Of a DNA stretch of 64,000 nucleotides, positions 53,431 through 61,892 are shown one piece after another. Under the pieces are notes generated by a model, which saw nothing but the letters and a program-made list of their open reading frames with translations, had not been told where the DNA came from and did no database searches. This DNA comes from Streptoverticillium olivoreticuli subsp. olivoreticuli (GTDB lineage Bacteria; Actinomycetota; Actinomycetes; Streptomycetales; Streptomycetaceae), in contig NZ_CP031455.1 of assembly GCF_003391135.1 (NCBI RefSeq), forward strand, positions 8,397,501 through 8,461,500. Reading direction: 5' to 3'. Position 1 is the first letter of the stretch; every line of letters begins with the position of its first letter. Position numbers and translations under genes: made by a program.

Positions 53431-53444
53431 TCTTCCCCGCCCGT

Positions 53445-53476
53445 TCTGCCAACTCTGCGAAGGACGCGGCTAGGCT
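53445..53476 (+). promoter_or_regulatory. Operator-like element 3 and -10 of a leaderless promoter
   Basis: TCTGCCAACTCTGCGAAG (53445-53462) is followed by a -10 TAGGCT (53471-53476). The transcription start would fall on or near GTG 53483. The element covers the -35 position, as expected for an autorepressor. Confidence 0.55.
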
Positions 53477-53482
53477 GTGCGG

Positions 53483-54892
53483 GTGGCCAGGACATACGCC
53501 GGAGCGCGACTGCGCCGACTGCGCGAGGAACGGCGGCTCAGCCAGGCCGAACTGGCCCGCACGCTCGCCATCTCGCCCAGCTACCTCAACCAGATGGAGC
53601 ACGACTCACGGCCGCTGACCGTGCCCGTACTGCTGCGCCTGACCGAGACGTTCGGCGTGGACCCCGGCTTCTTCTCCGAGCGCGACACCGGCCGGGTCCT
53701 GGCGGACCTGCGGGAAGCCCTCGCCGACGAGATCGCCGCCGGCCGGGTCTCACCCTCCGACCTGTCCGAGCTCGCCTCCCGGCTGCCCGCCGTCGCCACC
53801 GTCCTGATCGGTCTCGGACGCCGCTGCCAGGACCTGACCGAGCGCCTCGCCGAGGCCGCCGACGGGCGCGGCACCGTCGACCCGGCGCTGCCGCGCCCGC
53901 CGCACGAGGAGAACCGCGAGTTCTTCCACCGCAGACAGAACTACCTCCACGACATCGACACCGCCGCCGAGGAACTCGCCGCCGAGACGGGCGTCCGCCC
54001 CGGCGCCGCCCTGCGCGTCCTCACCGACCGGCTCACCGGACGCCACGGAGTGCGGATCGCCACCGCCGCCGACGCCGACCGGCTGCACCACTACGACCCG
54101 GCCACGCGCGTCCTGCACCTGTCGAACCGGCTGCGCCCCGGCCAGCGGGCCTTCCGCATGGCCACCCGGCTCGCCCTGCTCGAATACGGGCAGGAGCTCT
54201 CCCGCCTCGCCGCGGAGGACTACGAAGAGGGCTCCACGACCTGGGCGTTGACCAGGATCGGCATCGCCAGCCACTTCGCCGCCGCGCTGATCCTGCCGTA
54301 CCGCGAGTTCCACGCCGCGGCGGAGGAACTGCGCTACGACATCGAGCGACTCAGCGACCGCTTCGGCTTCGGCTACGAGACCGTCTGCCACCGGCTCAGC
54401 ACGCTCCAGCGCCCACGGCTGCGCGGGGTGCCGTTCTCCTTCGTACGGGTCGACCGCGCGGGCAACATGTCCAAGCGCCAGTCGGCCACCGGCTTCCACT
54501 TCTCCCGGGCCGGCGGCACCTGCCCGCTGTGGAACGTCTACGAGGCGTTCGCCGCCCCCGGCCGCGTCCATGTGCAGATCGCCGCCATGCCGGACGGGCA
54601 GCGTTATCTGTGGACCGCCCGCACCGTCACCCGACACCGGGGAGGCTGGGGCGAACCCGGCAAGACCTTCGCCATCGGCCTGGGCTGCGAGATCCGCCAC
54701 GCCTCCCGCCTCGTCTACTCCGACGGCCTCGACCTCGGCCGGGGCGCGCCCGCGACCCCGATCGGCATGGGCTGCCGCGTCTGCGAACGCCTCGACTGCC
54801 CCCAGCGGGCCGTACCACCACTCGGCCGCGCCCTCACCGTGGACGAGAACACCAGCACGTTCGTGCCGTACGGCATCGGCGGGCCCGTGTGA
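53483..54892 (+). CDS. XRE-family regulator with short-chain fatty-acyl regulator domain (RamB/MlrA-like)
   Basis: A 469-residue regulator. An N-terminal XRE HTH (about 8-60, LRRLREERRLSQAELARTLAISPSYLNQMEHDSRPLTVPVLLRL) is followed by an IrrE/ImmA-like middle (HYDPATRVLHLSNRLRPGQRAFRMATRLALLEYG) and the C-terminal domain seen in RamB and MlrA, with clustered cysteines (GMGCRVCERLDCPQRA). RamB-type proteins control acetate, glyoxylate or propionate genes and sense acyl-CoA-type signals. I chose GTG 53483 because no ribosome site is present and a -10 TAGGCT ends six bases upstream; GTG 53477 is the alternative. Likely autoregulated and controlling the divergent dehydrogenase. Confidence 0.88.
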   Translation: MARTYAGARLRRLREERRLSQAELARTLAISPSYLNQMEHDSRPLTVPVLLRLTETFGVDPGFFSERDTGRVLADLREALADEIAAGRVSPSDLSELASRLPAVATVLIGLGRRCQDLTERLAEAADGRGTVDPALPRPPHEENREFFHRRQNYLHDIDTAAEELAAETGVRPGAALRVLTDRLTGRHGVRIATAADADRLHHYDPATRVLHLSNRLRPGQRAFRMATRLALLEYGQELSRLAAEDYEEGSTTWALTRIGIASHFAAALILPYREFHAAAEELRYDIERLSDRFGFGYETVCHRLSTLQRPRLRGVPFSFVRVDRAGNMSKRQSATGFHFSRAGGTCPLWNVYEAFAAPGRVHVQIAAMPDGQRYLWTARTVTRHRGGWGEPGKTFAIGLGCEIRHASRLVYSDGLDLGRGAPATPIGMGCRVCERLDCPQRAVPPLGRALTVDENTSTFVPYGIGGPV

Positions 54893-54916
54893 CCGGTCCG
54901 CCGGAGGCCCGGTCGG

Positions 54917-55618
54917 TCAGCTGGTGGCGTGGGGGGAGAGCGCCGTGAACCAGAGCAGGGCGACGGTGGCCACACCCATGATCGGGGTGAGTATCTCGGT
55001 CTCCAGCTTGTTGCCGCTGTGCTTGATGACCACTATTTCGTAGCGGGTCTTGAGGGGCCAGAGCCAGGGGGCGCCCCTCTTGGTGATGGAGTCCCCGAGC
55101 AGGTGGGCCACACAGCCCAGGCCTATGGAGTACGGCAGCCAGCCCGGCGCCGAGGGGATGAACTTGGCGATCACGGCGGTGCCGATGCCCGCCATGGCCA
55201 CGATCGTGCCCCAGGCGTGGAAGCCATGTCCGGGCGGGCAGATGTTGAGGGCCCGCACCGCCAGGGCCAGCAGGAAGAACGTCATGGCGAGCGTGAACGG
55301 GCGGCCCAGGTACGTCACCCCCGCCCAGCTGCCGAGCGTCATCAGGGCCACGAACAGCAGGGAGTGCGTGGCGTGGCGGTGCCCGCCGGAGGCCCAGGAG
55401 ACGAAGCGGCACAGCGTCTTGGACACCGGTCCGAGGAAGTTGGCTATGGTGCCGTCGTGGTGGTCCAGGTCGGGCAGCAGTGCGGCGCCGGCGCACAGCA
55501 CCGTGCCCATCAGTATCTCCTGCGGCGCCAGGTGAGCGTTCATCACCAAGGGCGGCAGATAGGGGGCGGTGCCCGCGAAGAGCAGCGCTCCGCTCACGGC
55601 ATGTGAATGGCCCATCAT
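54917..55618 (-). CDS. Membrane-bound metal-dependent hydrolase (YdjM/DUF457)
   Basis: A 233-residue integral membrane protein of the YdjM family: GHSHAVSGALLF at the N-terminus, LLPDLDHHDGTIAN, GGHRHATHSLLF and CVAHLLGDSITKRGAPWLWPL supply the metal-binding His/Asp residues among five or six helices. Members are putative hydrolases with unproved substrates. ATG ATG at 55618/55615; GGGAG lies about ten bases upstream. A short hairpin (GACCGG/CCGGTC) overlaps the intergenic gap with the convergent regulator. Confidence 0.85.
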   Translation of the reverse strand: MMGHSHAVSGALLFAGTAPYLPPLVMNAHLAPQEILMGTVLCAGAALLPDLDHHDGTIANFLGPVSKTLCRFVSWASGGHRHATHSLLFVALMTLGSWAGVTYLGRPFTLAMTFFLLALAVRALNICPPGHGFHAWGTIVAMAGIGTAVIAKFIPSAPGWLPYSIGLGCVAHLLGDSITKRGAPWLWPLKTRYEIVVIKHSGNKLETEILTPIMGVATVALLWFTALSPHATS

Positions 55619-55953
55619 CGCGTGTGTGTTCTCCCGTGCCGGCGCCACGGTGGTGACGCGATCCAAACCCGGCAGACGCTACCAGCAAGATCCAGACGGA
55701 CCTGACGGGTCGGCATGTATCGCACGCGACAAAACGCGATGCGCAGGCGCGCACCCGCTTGTTAGTGTGCTTGCGCGGGGCGGCTCCGCGACGTGCTTCC
55801 TTCTCAACCCCTTTTTTCTGGTAAAAGATTCAGCGCGTCCACTTCCCGCCCCGCACCATCAACTTCGCGGCCGCCACCCGGCGTTCCTTCGCTTCGCGAC
55901 ACCGGCAAGCAGCGAGCCGGTGAAGCGCACCGCACGGCACGGGAGGAACGGCC
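55619..55953. other. Gene-free stretch before the RING/TerD gene
   Basis: About 335 bases separating divergent genes. It contains one A/T-rich patch (CCCCTTTTTTCTGGTAAAAG, about 55808-55827), which is unusual here and may be promoter DNA. No coding region or clear operator seen. Confidence 0.45.
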
Positions 55954-58581
55954 ATGACCACCACGACCATCTCGACCGGCACCGCCGGCGGCCGCCGCGG
56001 CCTCGCGGCCGCCCTGCTGGCCCGCCGCGGCGCCGTCTATCTCCCCACCGCCTCCCGCACCCAGCCGGCCCCGGAAGCCCTCGCCGGAGTCACGCTGCTG
56101 GAGACCGATCTGCTGGAGCGCGGCTATGTGATGGCCGGCGACCTGCGCCAGGCCCTCACCACGCTCGACACCGGGACGCTGGCCGCGGCGGGCACCGCCC
56201 TGCTCGCGGACATCGACCGGGCCCTCGGCGCGGACCGTGACCACACCCCGCTCTTCCGCGACTTCCCGCACAGCGTCCCCACCGACACCCTCGCCTTCTA
56301 CGTCGACCGCGTCCTGACCGTCCTGTGCCAGGCCCCGGAGCAGCCGTGCGTCCTGTGCGGCACGGAGGGCACCGTGCACGCGGTCTCGCCGTGCGCCCAC
56401 CTGGTCTGCGGCGCCTGCTACGACGGCGGCGACTTCTCCGCCTGCCCGATCTGCCACCGCCGGGTGGACACCGGGGACCCGTTCCTGCGCCCGGAGCGGA
56501 CGCGGGACTTTGCCCGGGCCGACCGGTCCCTGCCGAACCGGCTGCGCGTGCTCACCCACGGCGGCGACCCCACTGCCCGTGCCGCCGACGCCGGCCACGA
56601 GCTGGAGACCCTGCTCCGCCGCGCGGGTGCGCTGAGTCCGCAGGACGCCGACGACCTCGAAGCCTTCCTCGCCGTCCGCGACCGTACCGACGTCTCCTGG
56701 CTGCCGCAGACCGTCCCGGGCCGCGAGACCAAGGCCCGCGTCCTGGCGTGGCTGCTCGCGGACCCGGCCGCGTACGAGGTGACGCTCCCGGCGGCCACCG
56801 CCCTCGTCGACACGGCGACCGACGTGCTCCGCCTGCTCGCCGTGCTCTCGGGCGGCGACGCCGGGCTCGTCGACGTGCCGCGCCTGGCCGCCGTGCCGCG
56901 CCCGCTGCGCCGCGCCCTGCTGGCGGCCCTCGACCGGCTCGACCCGGCCCTGGTGGCCGAGGACATGCGCCGCCACCCGCGACTGTGGAAGCACGCCGCG
57001 GAGCGCCTGCACCCGTTCGAGTACGCGCGGCGCTACCCGAACGCGGCGCTCGCCGTAGCCGCGTTGAGGGACCTGCGCCTGAGTGACGACAGCCTCTCCG
57101 CGCGGATACGCGCCACAGCGGAGGACCTGCCGTCCGCCGACGCCTCCGGCGCCAGGGTCCGGGTCCGCGACTGGCCGGGCAGGGTCGAGGCCGCACTGGC
57201 CGCGGCCGATGCCGAAGCCGCGGTCGCCCTGCTCGCCCGGCGCCCCGGAGAACTGCTGCGCCGCCTGGACCACCTGCTGCGCCTCGCGGGCAAGGACAGC
57301 ACGGACAAGGACAGCAAGGACAGCACGGAGACGGTGCTGTCCGCGCTCGCCACCGCCGTGCCCCGGGTCTCGCCCGCAGTGCTGCTGTCCACGCTCGGCG
57401 AGATCCGCACCCGCTCCCGCAAGGGGCGCGACCGCGTGTTCTTCCCCAAGGGCGGCAACGCGAAGGCCCATATCGCCCCGGACGAGCGCGTGTTGCTGAC
57501 GGACGACGTCGTGGAGCGCGTGGTCGCCGTCCTGACCGGAGAGGTCCTGCGCCGGGCGGGCACCCTGGAGAAGACGGAGCTCGCCGTCATCGACGCGGCC
57601 CTGGACGGTGTCGTCGCGCCGTTCACCGAGCGGACCGCCTCGCGCTCCCTGGTGACACTGCCGCGCGGCAGCGAGCTCCCGGTGCCCGCCGGCCGTACGG
57701 TACGGCTCTTCCTCCACTGGACGGAGAGCGAGACCTCCGGCCGCGCCGACCTGGACCTGTCGCTGGCCATGTTCGACGCCGAGTGGGAGCACGTCGGGAC
57801 GTGCGACTACACCAACCTCCGCCATGGGCACGACGCGGCCGTGCACTCGGGCGACCTGACGAGCGCCCCGGCACCGCAGGGCGCGAGCGAGTTCGTCGAC
57901 CTCGACCTGGACCGGCTCGGCGCCACCGGCGTCCGGTATCTGGTGGCCGTCGTCTTCTCCTTCAACAGCGTGGCCTTCGACGACCTCGCGGAGGCGTTCT
58001 CCGGGCTCATGGTCCGCGACGAACCGGGCGGCACCGGGCCGGTGTTCGACCCGCGGCAGGTCGAGCAGCGCTTCGACCTGACCGGCCGGGCCCACGCCTG
58101 CGTCCCGATGGTCGTCGACGTGGCGGACCGCACCATGCGCTGGCTCGACGTCGTCAAGGGCGTCACCGGCACGCACCACGCGGTCCACCGGCACTCCGAC
58201 GACCTGGCGGCCCTCGGGCGGGGCCTGACCGACCTGTTCACGTCCGGCGCCCGGGTCGGCCTGGGCGAACTGGCCACCTGGCGGTCCGCGGCCCGCGCCG
58301 GCACCGTCGTCGTACGCCACCTCGACGGATCCACGAGCACCTACCGGCGCGCCGCCGACGAAGGCGTCGCGGAATTCGCCGCCCGCATCGGCACCCCGGC
58401 CACGGATGAGGACGGGGCGCCGGACCTCTCGCGGGCGCGACTGGCACACCTGCTCCGCGGCGACCTCGCCCTGCCGCCCGGAAGCGAGGTGTACGCCCTG
58501 CACCCGGCGGGCCTGAACGCCGCCTCCGTCCGCCTTCTGACCGCCTCCGACCTCGTGACGGCGCTCGAGTCCCTCCCGTAG
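55954..58581 (+). CDS. Bacterial RING-finger protein with TerD-like domain (MXAN_6230/SCO0854 type)
   Basis: An 875-residue soluble protein. Residues 132-167 form a textbook C3HC4 RING: Cys132-x2-Cys135-x11-Cys147-x-His149-x2-Cys152-x2-Cys155-x8-Cys164-x2-Cys167. A long helical middle (about 190-560) is Leu/Ala/Arg-rich. A TerD-like beta-sandwich follows at about 575-690: VRLFLHWTESETSGRADLDLSLAMFDAEWEHVGTCDYTNL and FVDLDLDRLGATGVRYLVAVVFSFNS, with the acidic DLDLS site seen in calcium-binding TerD proteins. I recognise it as the rare RING family named after MXAN_6230/SCO0854. Function unknown; RING suggests Zn-bound protein contacts, and TerD domains belong to tellurite/stress response systems. 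No ubiquitin-like or E2-like gene is nearby. GGGAGGAACGGCC precedes the ATG. Confidence 0.85.
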   Translation: MTTTTISTGTAGGRRGLAAALLARRGAVYLPTASRTQPAPEALAGVTLLETDLLERGYVMAGDLRQALTTLDTGTLAAAGTALLADIDRALGADRDHTPLFRDFPHSVPTDTLAFYVDRVLTVLCQAPEQPCVLCGTEGTVHAVSPCAHLVCGACYDGGDFSACPICHRRVDTGDPFLRPERTRDFARADRSLPNRLRVLTHGGDPTARAADAGHELETLLRRAGALSPQDADDLEAFLAVRDRTDVSWLPQTVPGRETKARVLAWLLADPAAYEVTLPAATALVDTATDVLRLLAVLSGGDAGLVDVPRLAAVPRPLRRALLAALDRLDPALVAEDMRRHPRLWKHAAERLHPFEYARRYPNAALAVAALRDLRLSDDSLSARIRATAEDLPSADASGARVRVRDWPGRVEAALAAADAEAAVALLARRPGELLRRLDHLLRLAGKDSTDKDSKDSTETVLSALATAVPRVSPAVLLSTLGEIRTRSRKGRDRVFFPKGGNAKAHIAPDERVLLTDDVVERVVAVLTGEVLRRAGTLEKTELAVIDAALDGVVAPFTERTASRSLVTLPRGSELPVPAGRTVRLFLHWTESETSGRADLDLSLAMFDAEWEHVGTCDYTNLRHGHDAAVHSGDLTSAPAPQGASEFVDLDLDRLGATGVRYLVAVVFSFNSVAFDDLAEAFSGLMVRDEPGGTGPVFDPRQVEQRFDLTGRAHACVPMVVDVADRTMRWLDVVKGVTGTHHAVHRHSDDLAALGRGLTDLFTSGARVGLGELATWRSAARAGTVVVRHLDGSTSTYRRAADEGVAEFAARIGTPATDEDGAPDLSRARLAHLLRGDLALPPGSEVYALHPAGLNAASVRLLTASDLVTALESLP

Positions 58582-58711
58582 GCGAGCCGTCGGACGGGGC
58601 GGACCACCTCGTACGAGAACGCGCGCCGCGCCGCCCCGGTCCCCTCGGACCGCGGTGGCACCATGGATGTCGAGACGGCCTGGACACCGATGAGCCGGCG
58701 GGAGTCCGTCG

Positions 58712-61195
58712 ATGACAGCGCGCGGAAGACTGCGGATCCACCTCGGGGCGGCCCCCGGTGTGGGGAAGACCTACGCCATGCTCGCCGAGGGGCAGCGGCT
58801 GCGCGCCCAAGGGGCCGACGTGGTCGTCGCCCTCGCCGAGGCGCACGGGCGGCGGCCGACGGCGGCCATGGCCGAGGGCCTGGAGACGCTGCCCCGCCGC
58901 ACCCTGGCGCACCGGGGCGCGGAGTTCACCGAGATGGACCTGGACGCGGTGCTGGCCCGCCGCCCCCAGGTCGCCCTCGTGGACGAGCTGGCCCACACCA
59001 ATGTGCCCGGCAGCCGCCACGCCAAGCGGTGGCAGGACGTCGAGGAACTGCTGGACGCCGGGATCGACGTCCTCACCACCCTCAACGTCCAGCACCTGGA
59101 GTCGCTCAACGACGTGGTCGAGCAGATCACGGGAGTCCGGCAGCGCGAGCGGCTGCCGGACGAGGTGGCCCGGCGCGCCGACCAGATCGAACTGGTCGAT
59201 CTGCCGCCCGAGGTCCTGCGGCGCCGCATGACGCACGGTGACATCTATCCGCCGGACCGCATCGAGGCCGCTCTCACGCACTACTTCCGCGTCGGCAACC
59301 TCACCGCGCTCCGCGAGCTGGCGCTCCTGTGGCTCGCCGACCGGGTGGAGGAGGGGCTCCAGCGCTACCGCGCCGAACACGGCATCGTCGCTCCCTGGGA
59401 GACCCGGGAGCGCATCCTCGTCGGCCTGACCGGCGGCCAGGAGGGCGAGACGCTCGTCCGCCGGGCCGCGCGCATCACCGCGCGCACCCCGGGCAGCGAG
59501 CTGCTCGCCCTCCACGTCGTCCCCGGGGACACGTTCGCGGCCGGTGACCCCGCGGCGCTCGCCGGACAGCGCTCACTCGTCGAGTCACTGGGCGGCACCT
59601 ACCACCAGACGACCGGGGACGACGTCGTGGACGCCTTGCTGGAGTTCGCACGGGCGGAGAACGTCACCCAGATCGTCCTGGGCGCGAGCCGCAGGGGAAG
59701 ACTGTCCTTGCTGCTCCGGGCCGGAGTGGGACGGCGGACGATCCAGGGGTCCGGACCCATCGACGTGCACATCGTCACGCACGAGGAAGCGGCCGGTTCC
59801 GCCGCCTTCCGGCTGCCGCGCCCCGGCCGCGGCATCGGCGCCGGGCGCTACCGGCTCGCGCTGGCCGGGGCGGCCGTCGTGCTGCCCTTGCTGACCTGGG
59901 TCCTGACGGCGTCGCGCGACCACCTCGACCTCTCCAGCGACCTGGCGCTCTACCTCCTCCTCGTCGTGGTGGTCGCCCTCGTCGGCGGACTGTGGCCGGC
60001 CCTGGCCGCCGCCGTGGCCGCCGGACTGCTCGCCGACTACTACTTCACCCTGCCCTCCCATTCCCTCGACGTCGCACGCGGCGACGACATCCTCGCCCTG
60101 GCCGTCTTCGTCACCGTCGCGGCCCTGGTGGGCACGGCGGCCGGTACGGTCGCCCGGCGCACCCACCAGGCGGCCCGCGCGACCGCCGAGGCACAGGCCC
60201 TGAGCCGACTGGCGACGGCCATGATGCGCGGGGCGGACCTCCCCGCGCTCGCCGAGCAACTGCGGGAGAACTTCGGGCTCTTGGCGGTCAGCCTGCTGGA
60301 GCGGGATCCGGACGCCGGCACACAGCAGCACTGGTTCGTCGTGGCCAGTGCCGGAGAGCGCCCGCCGGAGCGTCCCTACGACGCGGATCTGGAAGTCCCG
60401 GTCGGCGAGAGCCTCACACTGGCCGCCCGGGGCCGTGGGCTGAGTGCCGACGACCGGCGCGTCCTCGCCGCGTGCGCCGCCCAACTGGGCGTCGCGCACA
60501 CCCACGGCAGACTCACCCGGCAGGCCGCCGAGCACGACACCCTGGCCGCCGCCGAGCGCACGCGAGCCTCGGTGCTCGTCATGGCGGTCCGCGACCTGCG
60601 GGCCTGCCTGGGCGCCGCCGCGGCATCCCTCGCGGGCCTGCGCGAGAGGGCCGGGGACACCTCCGCCCCGGCAGAGGCGCGCCTGGTGGCGGCCGCCCAG
60701 GCGTCGGTGGGGCGCGCCGAGCAGCTGGTCGACGACCTCGACGGTCTCGGCCGTGTGCACGCCGGGGCACTCGACCTCTACCTCCGGCCGGTCGACATCG
60801 GGGAGGCACTGACCCAGGCCCTGGACGACCTCGGGCCCGGCGGCCACACGATCCGGCTCTCCCTGCCGGAGGATCTGCCCGACGTCATCGCCGACGCCGC
60901 CCTCCTCACCCGCGTCCTCACGGCACTCGCCGCCGACGCGCTGCGCCACAGCCCGGCCGACCGGTCACCCGCCCTCACGGCCGACGTGACCGCCGACCGG
61001 CTGGCCGTCCATGTGTCCGACGGGGCGGGCGGCTCCGCCGGAGGGCGGGGTGACCGGGCCGGGATCCTTTCCCTGAGGCTGAGCGGAGATCTCGCCGAGG
61101 CGATGGGAGGCACCCTGGAACCGGCGGTCACCCCCGACGCCGGGTTCTCGGTGACCCTCACCCTCCCGACGGCGGCACCCGGCACGGCGGGGTGA
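58712..61195 (+). CDS. KdpD-like sensor protein lacking the phospho-acceptor His
   Basis: An 827-residue KdpD homologue. The N-terminal KdpD domain has an intact Walker A (GAAPGVGKT, 12-20) and VDELAHTN, then a USP-like region (VLGASRRGRLSLLL), four membrane helices (about 385-490, DUF4118) and a GAF-like region. The H-box, normally SHDLRTPL, reads AVRDLRACL, with Arg627 in place of the phosphorylated His. The N-box has ADALRHSP with no Asn, and the G box reads DGAGGSAGG. As a kinase it should be dead. It may still act through the N-terminal nucleotide/c-di-AMP-binding domain. It converges on kdpC with 26 bases between, and no kdpE follows. GGGAG precedes ATG 58712. Confidence 0.9.
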   Translation: MTARGRLRIHLGAAPGVGKTYAMLAEGQRLRAQGADVVVALAEAHGRRPTAAMAEGLETLPRRTLAHRGAEFTEMDLDAVLARRPQVALVDELAHTNVPGSRHAKRWQDVEELLDAGIDVLTTLNVQHLESLNDVVEQITGVRQRERLPDEVARRADQIELVDLPPEVLRRRMTHGDIYPPDRIEAALTHYFRVGNLTALRELALLWLADRVEEGLQRYRAEHGIVAPWETRERILVGLTGGQEGETLVRRAARITARTPGSELLALHVVPGDTFAAGDPAALAGQRSLVESLGGTYHQTTGDDVVDALLEFARAENVTQIVLGASRRGRLSLLLRAGVGRRTIQGSGPIDVHIVTHEEAAGSAAFRLPRPGRGIGAGRYRLALAGAAVVLPLLTWVLTASRDHLDLSSDLALYLLLVVVVALVGGLWPALAAAVAAGLLADYYFTLPSHSLDVARGDDILALAVFVTVAALVGTAAGTVARRTHQAARATAEAQALSRLATAMMRGADLPALAEQLRENFGLLAVSLLERDPDAGTQQHWFVVASAGERPPERPYDADLEVPVGESLTLAARGRGLSADDRRVLAACAAQLGVAHTHGRLTRQAAEHDTLAAAERTRASVLVMAVRDLRACLGAAAASLAGLRERAGDTSAPAEARLVAAAQASVGRAEQLVDDLDGLGRVHAGALDLYLRPVDIGEALTQALDDLGPGGHTIRLSLPEDLPDVIADAALLTRVLTALAADALRHSPADRSPALTADVTADRLAVHVSDGAGGSAGGRGDRAGILSLRLSGDLAEAMGGTLEPAVTPDAGFSVTLTLPTAAPGTAG

Positions 61196-61221
61196 GGCGC
61201 CGTCGTGCCGGATGCCTGCGG

Positions 61222-61872
61222 TCACGTCAGGTGCGTGAGGTCCTGGTTCAGTTCGACGACGTCGACGCGTTCCTGGCCGAGGAAGCCCAGGTCCCTGCCG
61301 CGTACGTGACCGGTGACGAGCTCGCCGACCCGCCGGGGCGACAGCCCCCGGGCCCGGGCGACGCGGGCGACCTGTTCGTACGCGTACGCGGGGGAGATGT
61401 CGGGGTCGAGGCCCGAGCCGCCGGCGGTCAGGGCGTCGACGGGAACCGTCCTCGGGGCGACGCCGTCGAAGGCGGCCACCGCGGTGCGGCGCTCGTCGAC
61501 GGCCCTGACGAGGGCGGGGTTGTCGGGGCCGAGGTTGGAGGCGCCGGAGTACGTCGGGTCGTACGGCCCGGCGCCCTTGTCCGCATCGGCGGCGGAAGGA
61601 CGCGGCTGGAACCACCGGGGGTCGGGGCGGAGCGGTTCGCGCGGGTCGTCGGGGTTCTTCTTCGGCAGGGCGAAGTTCTGGCCGAGGAGGCGGGAGGCCA
61701 CGGGTGTGCCGTGGACCGTGATCAGGGAGCCGTCGGCCTGGTGGCCGAAGGCCGCCACCGCGATGCCGGTGACGGCCAGTGGATAGGCGACGCCCGTGAC
61801 GGCCGTGAACACCAGGAGCATGCGCAGGGCCGACAGGTGCTGCCGCACCAGCGGCGGGAGGTGCAGGAGCAC
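61222..61872 (-). CDS. kdpC: Potassium-transporting ATPase C chain
   Basis: A 216-residue KdpC: one N-terminal membrane helix (LRMLLVFTAVTGVAYPLAVTGIAV) and a periplasmic-side domain with ASRLLGQNF, YSGASNLGPDNPAL and ISPAYAYEQVARVARARGL motifs. It stabilises the KdpFABC high-affinity K+ pump. GTG 61872 follows GGAGAAGGAGAG and lies 20 bases after kdpB. Confidence 0.95.
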   Translation of the reverse strand: MLLHLPPLVRQHLSALRMLLVFTAVTGVAYPLAVTGIAVAAFGHQADGSLITVHGTPVASRLLGQNFALPKKNPDDPREPLRPDPRWFQPRPSAADADKGAGPYDPTYSGASNLGPDNPALVRAVDERRTAVAAFDGVAPRTVPVDALTAGGSGLDPDISPAYAYEQVARVARARGLSPRRVGELVTGHVRGRDLGFLGQERVDVVELNQDLTHLT

Positions 61873-61892
61873 GGGTCTCTCTCCTTCTCCGG

